From assembly GCA_910587655.1 (NCBI GenBank), contig CAJUND010000004.1:1-47836 (forward strand): 47,836 bases of DNA, written 5' to 3'. This document shows, one piece after another, positions 17,769 through 27,188 of this stretch (positions are counted from its first letter, which is position 1; every line of letters starts with the position of its first letter). The notes beneath the pieces were generated by a model. That model saw only the letters and a list, made by a program, of their open reading frames with translations. It searched no databases and was not told the origin of the DNA. The position numbers and the translations under genes are program-made. The DNA is from an uncultured Agathobacter sp. GTDB taxonomy: Bacteria > Bacillota > Clostridia > Lachnospirales > Lachnospiraceae.

Positions 17769-19322
17769 TTATACCCCTGGCTGCGGCTCATCAACTGTGG
17801 CTTCCTGCCTTTTAATCTTCTGGGTGGCACTTTTGATAAACGGATACTTTCTTACCACCAGCCCGGTAATCCGGCGGTATGTAGGCTGTTCCTTGTTGTA
17901 CTGGTCCAAAAATTCCTGCAGGGCAGACTTCACAGCCTCTTCGTCCAGCCCTTTTGCTGCGGCGACATCCTGGTCCGGATAAATTCTTGCAGTAAGACCA
18001 TTGTCCTCCCCTGTCACAATTACCTCACCTACCAGCGCACCTAACGCCAGTTTATTTTCAATTTCCTCCGGAGAAATATTTTCCCCGTTTGAAAGAATAA
18101 TCAGATTCTTCACACGTCCATTGATAAACAGGAAACCGTCCTCGTCCATATAACCCTTATCCCCTGTATGAAGCCATCCATCCTGCAGCGTCTTTGCAGT
18201 TTCCTCCGGCATTTTGTAATATCCCTTCATAACGCTGCTGCCTTTTACAAGTATTTCTCCGTTTTCAAACCGGATACTGGCGTTTGAAAGAGGCTTTCCG
18301 ACAGATCCCGTCTTATTCATTTCCTCCGTATTGGAACTGATGACAGGAGAACACTCTGACATGCCGTATCCTTCCAGCACTTTTACACCATATTCTGCAA
18401 ACCTCTCGATATAAAACGGATCCAGATGGGCGCCGCCGGTAAAGATAATATCCAGATTACCGCCAAATACCTGGTCCGCCACCGCCTTTTTCGGAATGGA
18501 AGCATCCACGCTGGCAAGCCGCTTATCAATCGTCTCAATCATCAGGGGAACCATAAGCATGACTTCCGGCTTAAAAATGCTCATGTTTCTTACCATATGA
18601 AGAAGGGAATCATTGATGCAGACAGTCGCTCCCAGCGAAAAGCCCTTAAGCCAGTCCATCACCAGACAGTATGCGTGATGAATCGGGAGCACGCTTAAAA
18701 GAGTGGTTCCGGGTTCGGCAGTATAATCCACGGAAATAACATTTTCCGCCAGATTGCCCTGGGTGAGCATCACGCCCTTGCTCTTTCCTGTTGTACCCGA
18801 TGTGAAAATAATAGTCGCCACATCCTCCGGATTCGGCCGTTTGGCATCATCACCAGAAGACGCCGCTTTTAATTCAGCAAGGGATTCCACCTTTTTATCC
18901 AGAGAACCAGGTGTCTCCTCCTGCAGCATCCAGATTTTTCCAAGCTTCGGACATGAAGCCAGAATCCCCTCCAGAAGTGCCTGGTTCTTTGGACTTAAGA
19001 AAAGCGCTTCTGAATCTGAACGGTTTAAAAGATCAGTCAAATCTTCCAGCGGAAGCCCTGCGTCCAGAGGGACAGCAACCGTATTACCCGTGATGATTCC
19101 CAGGTAACTCTCAATCCATTCCACCGAACTTACGCCAATCAAAGCAATATGCTTTCCTGCAAAGCCCTCTGCCTGAATTCCTTTTCTGACTGCCACGACA
19201 TTTTCCATCAGTTCCTTATAGCTTCTCTCAAGAATGTCCTTTTTTTTCAGCCACTTCACAGCTGCAATTTCTGAATATTTCCCTGCACTCTCTTCCAGTA
19301 TGTCACGAATCAGTTTTCCCAT
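17769..19322 (-). CDS. AMP-dependent synthetase/ligase (adenylating enzyme)
   Basis: 517 residues of the ANL superfamily. The P-loop-like motif IIFTSGTTGKSKGVMLTQGN is near residue 175, the A5-type EGYGMSECSPV near 325, and HTGDKGYMDEDGFLFINGR near 400; the catalytic Lys is expected in FIKSATQKIKRQ close to the C-terminus. These enzymes adenylate a carboxylate (fatty, aryl or amino acid) and pass it to CoA or a carrier protein. The ATG at 19322 (MGKLIRDIL) is preferred over an upstream in-frame start that overlaps the carrier gene. It follows the carrier-protein gene by a few bases, so the carrier is its likely acceptor. Confidence 0.9.
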   Translation of the reverse strand: MGKLIRDILEESAGKYSEIAAVKWLKKKDILERSYKELMENVVAVRKGIQAEGFAGKHIALIGVSSVEWIESYLGIITGNTVAVPLDAGLPLEDLTDLLNRSDSEALFLSPKNQALLEGILASCPKLGKIWMLQEETPGSLDKKVESLAELKAASSGDDAKRPNPEDVATIIFTSGTTGKSKGVMLTQGNLAENVISVDYTAEPGTTLLSVLPIHHAYCLVMDWLKGFSLGATVCINDSLLHMVRNMSIFKPEVMLMVPLMIETIDKRLASVDASIPKKAVADQVFGGNLDIIFTGGAHLDPFYIERFAEYGVKVLEGYGMSECSPVISSNTEEMNKTGSVGKPLSNASIRFENGEILVKGSSVMKGYYKMPEETAKTLQDGWLHTGDKGYMDEDGFLFINGRVKNLIILSNGENISPEEIENKLALGALVGEVIVTGEDNGLTARIYPDQDVAAAKGLDEEAVKSALQEFLDQYNKEQPTYRRITGLVVRKYPFIKSATQKIKRQEATVDEPQPGV

Positions 19323-19329
19323 ATTTTTT

Positions 19330-19569
19330 CTATGCCTCCGCCTGCAATTTTTCCAGCAATTCCAGTGCCTCTCCAACCGTAAGAACTTTCAGTGCATCCT
19401 CCTCTTCCAGTTCCACATCGAATGTGTCCTCCAGTTCTCCCAAAAATGACATGAAATCAAGGGAACTAAAACCCAAATCCTCCCTGAACCTCATTTCAGC
19501 CGTCATCTCCTCCGGCTTTACCTTGCAATACTGCGCTATAATCTTCTTAAATTCCATTTCCTGTGTCAT
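19330..19569 (-). CDS. Acyl/peptidyl carrier protein
   Basis: 79 acidic residues in a four-helix carrier fold. The phosphopantetheine site is in DLGFSSLDFMSFL, with the second Ser in the usual SLD position. It is unlikely to be the housekeeping AcpP, because it lies between a condensation enzyme and an adenylating enzyme rather than among fab genes. It should carry the acyl or aminoacyl group activated by the downstream ligase. Confidence 0.92.
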   Translation of the reverse strand: MTQEMEFKKIIAQYCKVKPEEMTAEMRFREDLGFSSLDFMSFLGELEDTFDVELEEEDALKVLTVGEALELLEKLQAEA

Positions 19570-19618
19570 ATACTGCCTTTTTCCTTTCTTTCATCTTATA
19601 TTTTTCTATCTTTTTCTC

Positions 19619-21010
19619 TTACACTCTATCCATAATCTCGCCGATACTCAGGTCCGGCTCCGCAATTCCCATGAACAGAATGCGCATCATATAATAATAC
19701 AATAACTCCATATCATGTTCCTCAAGATGGGCCGTCTGATAATGGTAAGAGAAATTCATTCCCCCGTTTTCTGTATGGGATACGGTTAAATACATCTTTT
19801 TCGTGGCCGCACCATTGGCAAACCATTTTGCGTGCTGCGGGATATTTACAAGATGAGGATTGTCCATCTTTACCGGCATAGGCTGGTAGGTAAGATAGCA
19901 GCTCTCATACGTGGTGTTTTCCGGTGTGTTATAACGCTTTCTCATCTCCTCCACAATCAGTGCCGGATCATAATTGCTGTGCATATAAATTTTATTCTGT
20001 ACATTCTGAATTTCGTAAGCTGCAGAAAGAAAATCCATTTCCGGATCAATCACCGTCCTGCAAGGAAACATAATCGTCCTGCTGCCCCCTGACGTCCACT
20101 CATCATGGGTGGAACGTCTGGAAATAAAATTCTGAATCGTAATATCCTGCTGTCCGTCATTTGCTTTTGACAGGTATGTCCTGATTCCAAGCAGCAGAAG
20201 ATTGGTCATGGAAAGCTGGTGGTTCATGCAAAAATCCATCAGGTTCCTTGTTGGTTCCGGCTCCAGCAAATAATCCTTCACTTCCACAAAAAGATTTTTA
20301 AGTTCAATGTCTGCCGCCCTTAACTTTTTATTGCCGTGACGCTTTCTTGCTTCCTCCAGCACGGAAGTTCCCTGAATATCCGAATATAAAGGTTCTCCAA
20401 GCGCATCCAGCTGGTCATCCCAGAATTTTTTGTCTTTTGCAAAACGCTTCTCATTGTTCGCCCTTTTCAAATCCTTTTCCAGAACCATCTCATAATCCGC
20501 CAGATCCGCAGGGTATTTAGACTGAAACCGGTAATGGGTATACAGCTGCATCAGGTCATTGATCATTACCACCATCCCGCAGGAATCTATAAGCCTGTGG
20601 TCCATGTGGATAAAGAATCCGTTGTATCCCTCCGGCAGCCTTACCATCGTCACATCACACAATGGAATATCATCTCCGTCAAAAGTCTCATATGCCCACT
20701 GCTGCATCAGATTGTCTGCTTCAGCCATGGACATGCCGGACAAATCCTTTATGGGAATGTCCCTGCTGTCTCTTTCTACAATATACTGCCTGACCTCTCC
20801 CTTTGCATCAGGTTTTGTAAACCGCACCCGCATACATCCGTAGCGCTCAATCTCACACTGGATACATTTTTTCAACAATCCAAAATCCAGCTGTGCCTTT
20901 AAAGACGCCACCACACTGACACCTGAAACCTGCTGGGTTTTGTAATTTAAAATCCACTGGTGATGCATATTCTGTGCTGCCGTCAAAGGATAATAATCCT
21001 GCATTTGCAA
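19619..21010 (-). CDS. Stand-alone condensation-domain protein (NRPS-like)
   Basis: 463 residues, about the size of one NRPS condensation domain. It opens with MQDYYPLTAAQNMHHQWIL, the C1-type PLTxxQ start. The catalytic motif is HMDHRLIDSCG (H-x3-D; the first His of the usual HHxxxDG is replaced by Asp). A later segment, ISRRSTHDEWTSGGSRTIMFPCRTVID, resembles the C5 region. It probably joins a carrier-bound acyl group to an amine or alcohol. It is the first gene of the condensation-carrier-ligase set. Confidence 0.85.
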   Translation of the reverse strand: MQMQDYYPLTAAQNMHHQWILNYKTQQVSGVSVVASLKAQLDFGLLKKCIQCEIERYGCMRVRFTKPDAKGEVRQYIVERDSRDIPIKDLSGMSMAEADNLMQQWAYETFDGDDIPLCDVTMVRLPEGYNGFFIHMDHRLIDSCGMVVMINDLMQLYTHYRFQSKYPADLADYEMVLEKDLKRANNEKRFAKDKKFWDDQLDALGEPLYSDIQGTSVLEEARKRHGNKKLRAADIELKNLFVEVKDYLLEPEPTRNLMDFCMNHQLSMTNLLLLGIRTYLSKANDGQQDITIQNFISRRSTHDEWTSGGSRTIMFPCRTVIDPEMDFLSAAYEIQNVQNKIYMHSNYDPALIVEEMRKRYNTPENTTYESCYLTYQPMPVKMDNPHLVNIPQHAKWFANGAATKKMYLTVSHTENGGMNFSYHYQTAHLEEHDMELLYYYMMRILFMGIAEPDLSIGEIMDRV

Positions 21011-21031
21011 ATCCTCCCATCTCTTTTATGT

Positions 21032-21051
21032 AACACCCAGTAATGGGTGTT
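21032..21051. promoter_or_regulatory. Inverted repeat upstream of the NRPS-like operon
   Basis: AACACCCA and TGGGTGTT are perfect arms around GTAA. The repeat sits about 20 bp before the condensation gene start. No T-run follows on the minus strand, so an operator or a 5'-leader hairpin is more likely than a terminator. The nearby TetR regulator is a candidate ligand. Confidence 0.45.
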
Positions 21052-21162
21052 GCCTATGTTAACTATGAAGTTATCACATTTCATTTTTGATTTCTACCCG
21101 CGAAAGGACTTAACAAACAGTTTACCCCAAATTGTCCAAAACCTTACGGTCCCGGTAAAATC

Positions 21163-22131
21163 TTATCTCTCACACTTTGAAAAAAACTCCAGCAGTTTTT
21201 TCCTGTATAATTCCGGAGCGGCATAGGCGCTGCAGAGATGTCTGGCTTCCGGAACTACCACCAGTTCCTTAGACGCCCTGCATACAGAATAGTTATACCT
21301 TGAATTTTTTGGATTCACATACGTATCCCCTTCCCCATGAAAAAATAAAACCGGCCGTTTATTCTTCTGCAGTGCCTGCGTGGTATCCGCATCCTCCATC
21401 CGAAAACCTGCGAACAGTCCGCAGAACAGATTCAGCCGAAACAAAAGCAGCCCGATCCAGTGTATATGAAACCAGTTCGCCGCCATATCCTTGATCTGGC
21501 TTCTCATGGAACGAAATCCGCAGTCAGCAACCAGTCCCCTTACCTCTTTTGGCAGTTTATGTCCTGATGCCATCAGTACGGAAGACGCCCCCATGGATTC
21601 CCCGTAGAGATATATGGGCAGTTTTTTCTTATCCTGTTTTGCAGTGTAATATGCCCATCTCTGCACGTCATACTGCTCCAGCGCACCAAAGGTAATGTAT
21701 TCCCCTTCACTCTTCCCGCAGCATCTCTGGTCAATGAACAACAGACTGCAGCGGTTCTCATGGAGAAAACGCGCCGTATATGCGAAATCCCCAAAGCCGC
21801 TGCCCTTGTATCCATGGCACAGAATCACAAACCGCCTGGCATTCTCAGCAGGAAGATAATAAGCATGCAGTTTCAGCCCGTCCCTGCTCTTTATATAGCA
21901 GTCCTGCATCTTCTGACTAATGCACCAGGCTTTCCCCTCCTCATATTCTTTTTCAAATTTATGTCTGGGATGATTAATTTTTGTATGTGTCAGCTCAAAC
22001 CATTTCCTTTTTTTCTGTGTCTTCTGTCCTTTGCAGCAGACAGCCATCTGAAAAAAAGACCAGCCGGCTGCAAAAAATGCACCGGCTGCCACAGATACCA
22101 TTCCAGGTATTTTTAACCATTTATCCCTCAT
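21163..22131 (-). CDS. Alpha/beta hydrolase with N-terminal membrane anchor
   Basis: About 322 residues. One hydrophobic segment near the N-terminus (IPGMVSVAAGAFFAAGWSFF) should anchor it in the membrane. The hydrolase core shows the oxyanion segment LCHGYKGSGFGDF, the nucleophile elbow YGESMGAS, an Asp in FFHGEGDTYVNPKNS and a His in VPEARHLCSA. It may be an esterase, thioesterase or peptidase. The ATG at 22131 has a GAGGGG site; an ATG ten codons upstream has none. It lies upstream of the condensation operon on the same strand, separated by 150 bp, so a link is possible but not shown. Confidence 0.85.
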   Translation of the reverse strand: MRDKWLKIPGMVSVAAGAFFAAGWSFFQMAVCCKGQKTQKKRKWFELTHTKINHPRHKFEKEYEEGKAWCISQKMQDCYIKSRDGLKLHAYYLPAENARRFVILCHGYKGSGFGDFAYTARFLHENRCSLLFIDQRCCGKSEGEYITFGALEQYDVQRWAYYTAKQDKKKLPIYLYGESMGASSVLMASGHKLPKEVRGLVADCGFRSMRSQIKDMAANWFHIHWIGLLLFRLNLFCGLFAGFRMEDADTTQALQKNKRPVLFFHGEGDTYVNPKNSRYNYSVCRASKELVVVPEARHLCSAYAAPELYRKKLLEFFSKCER

Positions 22132-22251
22132 TAAAATCCAGCCCCTCTTTTTTGATATCATGATACTACTATTCTATCATGGAGTAAAGACTTATTTCCC
22201 TTTGAATATTGTGCAGTACAATCCAATAAGGGCTGAGGTTACATCCAAAAA

Positions 22252-24684
22252 CTATTCCTGCCGGAGCATCCGGCTGATATTCCTGTTTGTAAGGTTCTTT
22301 TTTACTGCGCGTTTTGTTAAAAGATAACAGCCGCCGAGAACGATAATCGCACCTGCAAAATACCCGGTAACTGTAATCTGCAGCCGGTCATTCATCATAA
22401 ATGCCAGATACAGACTTACAGGAAATGCAATCATGCAGGATGTTATGACTGCCATGACTGCCAGTGTCATAATCTCTTTTTGGAGCAGTTTTTTCATTAG
22501 TTTGTCCTCTGCACCGATACTGCGCATCATGCCGATTTCTTTTTCACGGTTTACAATATTTGTTTTAATGATGCTGTTAATAATCAGTATGCCAAGGACC
22601 GAAACCGCAAGAAGAACATAAACCGCAATCGCCCCCATTCCCATCAGCTGTCCCTCCGTGTTATCTGCAAATGCTTTTAAATCCAGAATTGACACTTCAT
22701 TTCCCAGCATGGAATAAAGTGTTGACTCATCGGCTCCTTCTGTGCAGTCAACCAGAATATCCGTATAATGATAAAGCGATTCTTCATCACCAAGCGCTGC
22801 ATATATTTTTTCCGCCAGCTTTTCACTGACAATCAGGTATGCACTTTCACCGGCAGAAAACGCAAATCCACCCAGCAGGCTGTTTCCATATTCGTCATAC
22901 AGGATTTCCTTCACGGGAACTGTAAAAGTAACAGCTCTGTCCGTATCCTTTAACCCCGCATATCTGAGTGTCATACTGTCACAGCGGTACCCACTGTCGC
23001 CGTAAGAAACCACAACCCCCGCTTCCTCCTCCGGTACGCTGATTTTATTTAATTCCAGAAATTTATCAAACAGATTGTCACTGTACACATACAGATTTGT
23101 ATCATACCTGTTCCCAAAATCCGGCTCACATGCTACATCATTACTGAATTTCTGCCAGTAGACACTGTTTACCTCCCCATTCTGCTTAAGCTCCATAACC
23201 TGTTCTGAAAATATGTATTTATCATCAATAAAATTGGAAGACACTTCGTAACGTGAAAAATGTCCCCTCATATCCATGGATTTAAAATTAATTGTACCGA
23301 CAACATTGACAAGAACCATGATAATCACTCCGCTCAGTACAAGAATGGAAAACAAAGTACGGGTACGGGATTTGCTTCGTTTTAAGTTCCGGACCGCCAT
23401 GACAGACAGCAGTTTTTTACCTTTTATGTCTGGTCTTACGGCAAAATTTATTTTTCCTGTTTCCATAAACTGCATCATTTCCACTGGTTCCAGCTTCCGG
23501 ATTTTCAGGTAAAAAACAAAAAATGCAAGAAAAACCGCAAGGACTGTCAGCGCAGCTGTGAACAAATACGAAAAAACACCGTCCGGATAATCTGCCAGCT
23601 CAATATTTAACAGAGTACCCAGAATCGGTCCGCAGACCATCCTGTTCAAAAGATTTCCTGCAAGTACACCCAGTACCAGTCCAAAAACTGCATAAAAAGA
23701 AGTTTCAGCTCCCATCAGCTTTAACAGATTTTTACTGGAAAGTCCCATGCAGCGCATAATTCCATACTGTCTGATTTTTTCCGTGATACTGCTGTTAATT
23801 GTATGATAAACAAACAGGACAAGGCAGAGTGAAATCAGTGCGGCAACGCCACCAAAGGCTGATGCCGTATCCTCATACATCCCCTCCCCTTCAAACTTTT
23901 CACTTCTGACAGGATTATTCCAGATATGGTCTTTGTAAAAATATTTGTCTTTTCCAAACAGGCCCGCAATCTCCATCTGCAGCTCCACATCCTGGTCCAC
24001 ACTCTGTTTATATTTATCAAGCAGCATCGAAATACTGTTTCCGTTTCTGTCGTACTGGAAATGGTATTTTTCCACATCCGTAACTGCGGTTTCATAAGTT
24101 GTCTGCATATAATAAGTATCCGAATTAACACCGGAATCTGACAAAATGCCGGAGATGCGGTAGGTAATCTCATGTTCTTTATAATCATCATCATGAACTG
24201 TCAGCTTCAGGCTTTCCCCTACCAGTTCCTCCGGTGTTTTCCCAAGCATGGCGCAGTACTTCTCCTCCACACAGATTTCCCCGTACTTTTCCGGTTCCTT
24301 TCCTGCAATAAATTCCCTTGGGGGAAGTTCTTTCCACGCACCTTCCACACCCTCAATAATAATGGCTGTCATACCGTTTGGCGCTAAGCCGGAAGCATAA
24401 GTGGCTTTCTTGTACATCGTATATTCACTGTGGTGTTCTTCCAGCCAGGAGTAAATTTCATCCAGCTCGTCAAAATCAAAATTACGAATCTGAAAATCCG
24501 CAGTCGGATAATCCCCTATCATATGCCGGAACTGCAAAAGCACTCGTTCCCCCATCTGGAGCAGGGAAAACATTAATGTCACAGAAAATGCAATTCCCAT
24601 AATGCTTAAAACCGTGTTCTTTTTGTAACCCTTTATGTAACTGAATGCGAGACTAATAATCCCGTCTTTTTTTGTTTTTTTCAT
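22252..24684 (-). CDS. FtsX-like ABC transporter permease, full length
   Basis: 810 residues with two FtsX modules. TM1 is near residue 30, a large extracellular domain follows, then three TM segments (about residues 270-400), a fifth TM near 450 (ILVLSGVIIMVLVNVVG), a second extracellular domain and three TM segments at the end. The cytoplasmic coupling motifs IRQYGIMRCMGLS and REKEIGMMRSIGA are intact in both halves. Such permeases pair with a separate LolD/MacB-type ATPase and move or sense peptides and antibiotics. The ATG at 24684 follows AAGGTGG and overlaps the stop of the upstream exporter gene (ATGA). Its likely ATPase partner is at 32465-33148, nearly 8 kb upstream. Confidence 0.9.
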   Translation of the reverse strand: MKKTKKDGIISLAFSYIKGYKKNTVLSIMGIAFSVTLMFSLLQMGERVLLQFRHMIGDYPTADFQIRNFDFDELDEIYSWLEEHHSEYTMYKKATYASGLAPNGMTAIIIEGVEGAWKELPPREFIAGKEPEKYGEICVEEKYCAMLGKTPEELVGESLKLTVHDDDYKEHEITYRISGILSDSGVNSDTYYMQTTYETAVTDVEKYHFQYDRNGNSISMLLDKYKQSVDQDVELQMEIAGLFGKDKYFYKDHIWNNPVRSEKFEGEGMYEDTASAFGGVAALISLCLVLFVYHTINSSITEKIRQYGIMRCMGLSSKNLLKLMGAETSFYAVFGLVLGVLAGNLLNRMVCGPILGTLLNIELADYPDGVFSYLFTAALTVLAVFLAFFVFYLKIRKLEPVEMMQFMETGKINFAVRPDIKGKKLLSVMAVRNLKRSKSRTRTLFSILVLSGVIIMVLVNVVGTINFKSMDMRGHFSRYEVSSNFIDDKYIFSEQVMELKQNGEVNSVYWQKFSNDVACEPDFGNRYDTNLYVYSDNLFDKFLELNKISVPEEEAGVVVSYGDSGYRCDSMTLRYAGLKDTDRAVTFTVPVKEILYDEYGNSLLGGFAFSAGESAYLIVSEKLAEKIYAALGDEESLYHYTDILVDCTEGADESTLYSMLGNEVSILDLKAFADNTEGQLMGMGAIAVYVLLAVSVLGILIINSIIKTNIVNREKEIGMMRSIGAEDKLMKKLLQKEIMTLAVMAVITSCMIAFPVSLYLAFMMNDRLQITVTGYFAGAIIVLGGCYLLTKRAVKKNLTNRNISRMLRQE

Positions 24685-26243
24685 ATACTGTTCCACCTTA
24701 TCTTTATAAGATTTTCAGTTTCAACATCCACGCCAGCCGTCGGTTCATCAATAATTACAACCGGACCTGACTGTATCATAACCCTTGCCAGTCCCATTCT
24801 GTGCTTCTGTCCCACTGAAAGATTATGTCCCTCTTCATCTAGCATGGTGTCAAATCCCTCTTCCATTCTTGAAATATCATCTAAAATGGCACAGTTTTCA
24901 CATGCCTCCCGTAATTTTTCTTCCGGTACATCTGCATCCAGTACAAGATTATTCCGTACCGTATCATGAAAAAGAACCGGTTCCTGCGGAACCCATGAAA
25001 CAAAATACTGCATCTGTCCTTTATCCAAAATATCATGAATATCCATATTATCAAATAAAATCGTACCTTTTTTGACTGGCTGGATTCCCATTAAAAGTTT
25101 AACCAGTGTGGATTTCCCAATACCACTTTTCCCTGTAATATAATTAATCCTCTTCCTGCTAAAAACAGTACTTGTATGTTCCAGTACGCTGTTTCCATTT
25201 TCGTATTGAAAAGAAACATCTCTGACCTGGATTTTATTTACTTTATCCTTTATCACTTTACGTGCTTCTTTTAATTGTTTTAATTTCTGTAAAATTTCAA
25301 ATATCGTTTCAATCGAATCCCTTTCACTGTTATACTGGGCAGGAATATCACATAATTCATAAATCGGTGTGCTCAGCATAGAGGAATAACTGAGAAATGA
25401 AATCAGTATACCAACTGTCATCCTGTGAGTAATCACAAAATAACCGCCAACCAGTAAAACCAGACACGTCATCAGTAAATCCAGTATTGTAGATATAATA
25501 CCCATCCCCTGAAAAAGCCTGTTGTTCTTTCTGCCCATCCTATAGGAATCATCAACTGCCTGATTATATCGTTTTAATACATAACCATCTGCCTTTATCA
25601 CCGGTATCTCTGATATGTGGTATGCAATTTCATTAAGCCTTTCCGCTACTGAAATAAATGTTCCCCTTACCTCAGCGCTGTTTTCTGCCAAACGGGTATG
25701 AAAGCGTCTTTTAAGCAAAACAATGACAATCTGCAGAACCACAACCAGTATCCCCAGAAAAAACTGAAGCCGAAACACCAGAAACACCGCTGTGAACATC
25801 TGGATTACTGCAAGTATTATATTTTGTATATTTCCGGACAGCAGCCTTATAAATTCCCCTGCATCATCCCTGATAATTGATGTGATTTTCCCACTTGACA
25901 TGCCATTTAATTCTGTTCTGTTACAAATCAGAAAAAATGTTATTAAATCATTTTTTACATCTTTTTCCACCCGGTACTGGTATTTCAAGTTTATAACAGA
26001 AACCAGATAAGATACAGCTTCCCTGAATATGCCAAGAAGAAAATATCCCATAACACTGACCAGCAGCAATACCTGATTTCTGTTTCCAATTGCACTGTCA
26101 ATAATCACGGCATTTAATAAAGGTCCTGCATACATTGAAGCCGTAGACAGTAAGGACAAGGCTCCCAGAGCAATATTGTATTTTATATGGCGTCTGTAAT
26201 AAAACCACAATATCCGGAATTTCCGGCGAGTGTTTTCTTTCAT
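24681..26243 (-). CDS. Peptide-exporter-like ABC transporter, C-terminally truncated
   Basis: 520 residues. An N-terminal six-helix exporter domain (about 1-310) is followed by a nucleotide-binding domain with Walker A GKSGIGKSTL, Q-loop WVPQEPVLF, signature LSVGQ and Walker B VVIIDEPTAGVD. It then ends in ENLIKIRWNSI and a stop. The family continues for another 50-60 residues that include the H-loop histidine; these are missing in all frames because the permease begins there. ATP hydrolysis should be impaired unless another subunit supplies the function. There is no C39 peptidase domain. The start overlaps the subtilase stop (ATGA). Confidence 0.85.
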   Translation of the reverse strand: MKENTRRKFRILWFYYRRHIKYNIALGALSLLSTASMYAGPLLNAVIIDSAIGNRNQVLLLVSVMGYFLLGIFREAVSYLVSVINLKYQYRVEKDVKNDLITFFLICNRTELNGMSSGKITSIIRDDAGEFIRLLSGNIQNIILAVIQMFTAVFLVFRLQFFLGILVVVLQIVIVLLKRRFHTRLAENSAEVRGTFISVAERLNEIAYHISEIPVIKADGYVLKRYNQAVDDSYRMGRKNNRLFQGMGIISTILDLLMTCLVLLVGGYFVITHRMTVGILISFLSYSSMLSTPIYELCDIPAQYNSERDSIETIFEILQKLKQLKEARKVIKDKVNKIQVRDVSFQYENGNSVLEHTSTVFSRKRINYITGKSGIGKSTLVKLLMGIQPVKKGTILFDNMDIHDILDKGQMQYFVSWVPQEPVLFHDTVRNNLVLDADVPEEKLREACENCAILDDISRMEEGFDTMLDEEGHNLSVGQKHRMGLARVMIQSGPVVIIDEPTAGVDVETENLIKIRWNSI

Positions 26244-27178
26244 ACATATTTCCCCAGATAATCTGCCAGTGCATACACAGATATAAAGTCAAAATAATGC
26301 ATTTTCTCAGGAACCACAGGCATATCCAGTCTGTTTATAATTTCAGGAATCAGCCATGCAAATTCATCTGTATCTCGTGCAATCCTGCTAAAATAACAGT
26401 CGCTTTCATCACCGGACAGATGGTATCCCATCTGTTTCAGCACATCAGAAATCCTTTTATACATCTGTTTATCCTGCAGATCCACTCTGTACTCCCCATG
26501 TTCAACTTGTTCCAGCATATTTCCTTTCTTACGCGGAAACCTATCCTGAAACATTTTCTGTATCTGTTCGTATGATTTCATTCCTTCATTACACTGTTCT
26601 GATACCATGGCAGCAACCACTGCCGCCGCCTTGCTTGTACCACTGAAAACTGTTCTTGTTTCTTTCCCCAGCTTAACAAATTCAGGCGTTACATCTCCCA
26701 GAAGCTGAATCCCTTCTTTTTCATACCAGCACACTGCAGACTGGCGGTCTGCCATTCTGCCCACACCGATTACATCATCCAGTACTGCCGGAAAAGAATA
26801 ATCACCTGAATTTGACGCTGACGCAATCAAAATACTTCCTCTTTCCCTCAATTCATGGCACAGTTTACGTATCCTTTCAAACGTCTTATCATTCTGTATT
26901 ACCAGACACATTAAAATCACATCCACCCTATGATGCAATAAATCCTCCAGTGCTGCAGTCACTGCCATGGAGCAGGAAGTTTCCTTCGTATTCATGACAT
27001 CATAAATTTCATATTCCTTTGTATCAGAACTGTATTTTTCAACTATTCCAACAACCTTTGTTCCATGCCGGATTCCCTGCTTCGGTTTATGGTTCACATA
27101 ATGGTAATGGCAGTTAATATGCATACCATTTTCTGCTGTTTCTTTGTCAATCCCGTCATCAATAACTGCAATTTTCAT
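26240..27178 (-). CDS. Cytoplasmic subtilase (S8 peptidase), probable leader peptidase
   Basis: 312 residues with no signal peptide or prodomain. The catalytic triad is visible as Asp in AVIDDGID (residues 4-11), His in RHGTKVVGI near residue 38 and Ser in FSGTSKAAAVVAAM near residue 190; the oxyanion Asn lies in ASASNSGD. Residues 230-312 form an extra C-terminal region without a recognised domain. In RiPP and lanthipeptide clusters, intracellular subtilases remove leader peptides; here it sits between radical SAM genes and an exporter, which fits that role. AAAAGGAG precedes the ATG. Confidence 0.88.
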   Translation of the reverse strand: MKIAVIDDGIDKETAENGMHINCHYHYVNHKPKQGIRHGTKVVGIVEKYSSDTKEYEIYDVMNTKETSCSMAVTAALEDLLHHRVDVILMCLVIQNDKTFERIRKLCHELRERGSILIASASNSGDYSFPAVLDDVIGVGRMADRQSAVCWYEKEGIQLLGDVTPEFVKLGKETRTVFSGTSKAAAVVAAMVSEQCNEGMKSYEQIQKMFQDRFPRKKGNMLEQVEHGEYRVDLQDKQMYKRISDVLKQMGYHLSGDESDCYFSRIARDTDEFAWLIPEIINRLDMPVVPEKMHYFDFISVYALADYLGKYV

Positions 27179-27188
27179 ATTTCTCCTT

